A stretch of 16,359 nt of DNA from an uncultured Actinotalea sp. (GTDB lineage: Bacteria; Actinomycetota; Actinomycetes; Actinomycetales; Cellulomonadaceae), in the NCBI RefSeq assembly GCF_946885855.1, contig NZ_CAMPHH010000043.1, positions 1-16,359 of the forward strand. The letters are read 5' to 3'. The notes below the pieces were generated by a model. The model searched no databases. It saw only the letters and a program-made list of their open reading frames with translations, and was not told where the DNA came from. Both the position numbers and the translations under genes were made by a program. How positions within the stretch are numbered: position 1 is the first letter of the stretch; every line of letters begins with the position of its first letter. This document shows, piece after piece, positions 14,688 through 16,359 of this stretch.

Positions 14688-16010
14688 ATGCGCACCACTC
14701 GCACGACCCGCACCCGTTCCGCCGCGGCCGCAGCCGCCGTGACGGCCGCTCTCGCGCTGACGTCCTGCGCCGCCGACACGACCGAGGACGCGCCGGCCGC
14801 CGCAGAGATGATGGAGGAGCAGGCGCCCGAGCCGACGGACGAGGAGACGCAGGAGATGCTCTCCTCCCTCATGCCGATGGGCACGGGCGACCCGTTCGTG
14901 GACGCCCGGACCGCCGCGGCGCACATGCCCGAGACCGCGCTCACCCTCGCCACCGGCCTCGCGGCCGCCACGGGGACCGAGGGCGAGGTCGCCTCCCCGG
15001 CCGCCGACCTGCGGGCCGGCCTGACGGCCCTGCTGCAGGAGCACGTCTACCTCGCCGGCATCGCGGTCGCGACCGCCTACACGGCCGGCGCCGACTCGGC
15101 CGAGTTCGAGGCGGCCGCCGCCGCGCTCGACGGCAACTCCGTCGACCTCTCCGAGGCGATCGGCTCCCTCGCCGGTGAGGACAACGGCGCGACCTTCCTC
15201 GAGGTCTGGCGCTCGCACATCGCCGACTTCGTCGACTACGCGGTCGCCCGCGCCGGCGGCGACCAGGCCGGTGTCGACCAGGCCCTGTCCGACCTCGCCG
15301 CCTACACGCAGACCGCCGGTGGCTTCTTCGAGCAGATCAGCAACGGCGCCCTCCCGGCCGACGCGATCGCGGGCTCGCTCTCGATGCACGTCACCACGCT
15401 GACCGAGGCGATCGACGCCCTCGCGGCCGGCGACCCGACCGCGTACGCGGAGCTCCAGGAGGCGGCTGCCCACGTCAGCGAGTCCGCCAGCACGATCGCC
15501 GCGGGCTTCGACACGGCGCTCGAGCTCGAGGGCGACCCCGCCGACGGCGCCTCGACGCTCCGCACGGGCCTGACCAACCTCCTCCAGGAGCACGTCTACC
15601 TCGCGAGCATCGCGGTGTTCACGGCGTACACGGCCGAGGGCGGGCCGGAGTCCGAGGCGTTCGCGGCCGCCGCCGGGGTGCTGGACGAGAACAGCGTCGC
15701 CCTCTCCGAGGCGGTCACCTCGCTCGCCGGTGAGGAGAACGGCGCGGCGTTCCTCGACCTGTGGCGCGAGCACATCGGGTTCTTCGTCGACTACGCGGTC
15801 GCCGCTGCGGGTGACGACGAGGAGGCCATGCAGGAGGCCCTGCGCAACCTCGACGGCTACCGCCCGCAGGCGGGCGCGTTCTTCGAGGAGGTCAGCGGGG
15901 GCGAGCTCCCCGCCGACGCCGTCGCCGAGGGCCTCGGCATGCACGTCGAGACCCTCGCCGGTGCCATCGACTCGCTCGACGCGGCGCTCGTGGAGGGCGC
16001 GTCGCAGTGA
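14688..16010 (+). CDS. lipoprotein with two homologous His-bearing helical domains
   Basis: A 440-residue exported lipoprotein. The N-terminus is Arg/Thr-rich followed by a hydrophobic stretch (AAAAAAVTAALAL) and the lipobox LTSC, with C27 as the lipidated residue. An acidic linker runs to about residue 60. Then come two domains of the same family. Each has AAHM/AAHV, LLQEHVYLA, LD-x-NSV-x-LSEA, a W(R)xHIxFFVDYA-like helix, FFE-x-(I/V)-S-x-G-x-LPADA and MHVxTL. Four histidines recur at a period of 183-185 residues: H79, H119, H177, H234 and H262, H302, H362, H419. E118 and E301 precede the second His of each set. Mainly helical; metal or haem binding is a hypothesis, not shown. GAGGAG at 14677-14682 supports the start. 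No named family is claimed. A strong hairpin follows. Confidence 0.88.
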   Translation: MRTTRTTRTRSAAAAAAVTAALALTSCAADTTEDAPAAAEMMEEQAPEPTDEETQEMLSSLMPMGTGDPFVDARTAAAHMPETALTLATGLAAATGTEGEVASPAADLRAGLTALLQEHVYLAGIAVATAYTAGADSAEFEAAAAALDGNSVDLSEAIGSLAGEDNGATFLEVWRSHIADFVDYAVARAGGDQAGVDQALSDLAAYTQTAGGFFEQISNGALPADAIAGSLSMHVTTLTEAIDALAAGDPTAYAELQEAAAHVSESASTIAAGFDTALELEGDPADGASTLRTGLTNLLQEHVYLASIAVFTAYTAEGGPESEAFAAAAGVLDENSVALSEAVTSLAGEENGAAFLDLWREHIGFFVDYAVAAAGDDEEAMQEALRNLDGYRPQAGAFFEEVSGGELPADAVAEGLGMHVETLAGAIDSLDAALVEGASQ

Positions 16011-16018
16011 CGGGGCTC

Positions 16019-16033
16019 CCGGTCGGCGACCGG
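16019..16033 (+). terminator. small hairpin after the lipoprotein gene
   Basis: CCGGTC and GACCGG form a perfect 6-bp stem with the 3-base loop GGC, starting nine bases after the stop codon. It may assist the larger terminator downstream. Confidence 0.35.
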
Positions 16034-16080
16034 TGCCAGGGACGTGCTGACACGCAGCCCTGACAGCGCACCAATCACCA

Positions 16081-16117
16081 CGACCCGTCCGGCGGTGGAG
16101 GGCCGCCGGACGGGTCG
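16081..16117 (+). terminator. strong 15-bp hairpin, likely terminator
   Basis: CGACCCGTCCGGCGG (16081-16095) pairs perfectly with its complement at 16103-16117 around a 7-base loop. It is the strongest hairpin seen in the window and lies 70 bp after the lipoprotein stop and 74 bp before the next gene. No T-tract follows, so termination may rely on the stem alone. Confidence 0.7.
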
Positions 16118-16191
16118 CGGGTGGCGCGCACACGAGCGGATCAACGAAGGGCCCGTGGGCACGAGCGCGCTGAGCGGACGGCGGAGATGTC

Positions 16192-16359
16192 ATGACCGTG
16201 GTGCAGACTGACCCGGTGACCTGGGCCTCCCGCGACGACGACGGCACGCGGCCCACGTTCACCGACGACGTCGCCGGCGGCACGCCGCCGACGGAGCGGC
16301 CGGACGGCGACCGGCGGGGCGCCGCCCAGGACACGGCCACCGCCCAGGACACAGCCGCC
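16192..16359 (+). CDS. N-terminus of an unidentified protein (cut by the window end)
   Basis: An open frame from ATG 16192 to the window end, 56 codons, with GGAG at 16183-16186 five bases before the start. It begins MTVVQTDPVTWASRDDDGTR and continues as a polar, acidic, probably disordered segment. The last 36 bases are two copies of an 18-bp unit encoding AQDTAT/AQDTAA. Too little is present to recognise a family. The preceding terminator and the ribosome binding site make a real gene likely. Confidence 0.5.
   Translation, partial: MTVVQTDPVTWASRDDDGTRPTFTDDVAGGTPPTERPDGDRRGAAQDTATAQDTAA
16324..16359 (+). repeat. 18-bp tandem duplication at the window edge
   Basis: 16324-16341 and 16342-16359 are near-identical 18-bp units differing at two positions (GCCCAGGACACGGCCACC type). 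The array may continue beyond the window. Confidence 0.7.

Noticed and set aside
13719..16352. An 877-codon minus-strand frame
   Set aside because: Antisense to the lipoprotein gene and out of frame with msrB. Only its last 90 codons, bounded by the TGATG overlaps, are considered.

Overview
The window comes from a high-GC Gram-positive actinobacterium, most likely in the Micrococcales (a Cellulomonas- or Promicromonospora-like organism; the exact group is inferred). The evidence is very high GC throughout, a mycothiol synthase gene (mycothiol is an actinomycete thiol), the actinobacterial ppk/mutT1 pairing, a 13E12/DUF222-type HNH protein, and a perfect actinobacterial LexA box. It reads as chromosomal housekeeping and accessory DNA. 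No transposase, integrase, CRISPR array, tRNA or rRNA gene was seen.

Layout. (1) 1-3688: an OFA-family MFS transporter on the minus strand (3' end outside the window), divergent from acetyl-CoA synthetase (acs); probably monocarboxylate uptake and activation. (2) 3754-5324, minus strand: a two-gene ATGA-overlapped operon of an Aer-type PAS protein and a soluble methyl-accepting signalling protein. Together they look like an energy-taxis receptor split over two polypeptides. A hairpin overlapping the stop codon separates it from acs. (3) 5485-9848, plus strand: mshD, ppk and mutT1, probably co-transcribed (mycothiol synthesis, polyphosphate synthesis, oxidised-nucleotide sanitation). A GTGA-N6-TCAC palindrome lies between regions 2 and 3. 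(4) 9882-10352, minus strand: a single-domain GNAT acetyltransferase with a readable leaderless promoter. (5) 10353-11017: a gene-free stretch with short tandem repeats. (6) 11018-12940, plus strand: a DUF222/HNH endonuclease-like protein whose start codon lies inside a perfect LexA (SOS) box; its tail is a His/Asp/Ala repeat. (7) 13084-14401, minus strand: msrB, a 90-codon ORF made of six 10-residue repeats, and a conserved hypothetical protein, each joined to the next by a TGATG stop/start overlap. (8) 14688-16010, plus strand: a lipoprotein built from two homologous domains of about 183 residues, each with four conserved histidines, followed by a strong hairpin. (9) 16192-16359: the beginning of an unidentified gene.

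The recurring theme is redox and stress handling: mycothiol, MutT1, MsrB, polyphosphate, the PAS redox sensor and an SOS-controlled nuclease-like protein. The least explained items are the repeat ORF stitched between msrB and the hypothetical gene, the duplicated His-bearing lipoprotein, the split soluble energy-taxis receptor, and the LexA box on the HNH start codon. Start sites are approximate where no clear ribosome binding site exists; several genes here look leaderless.
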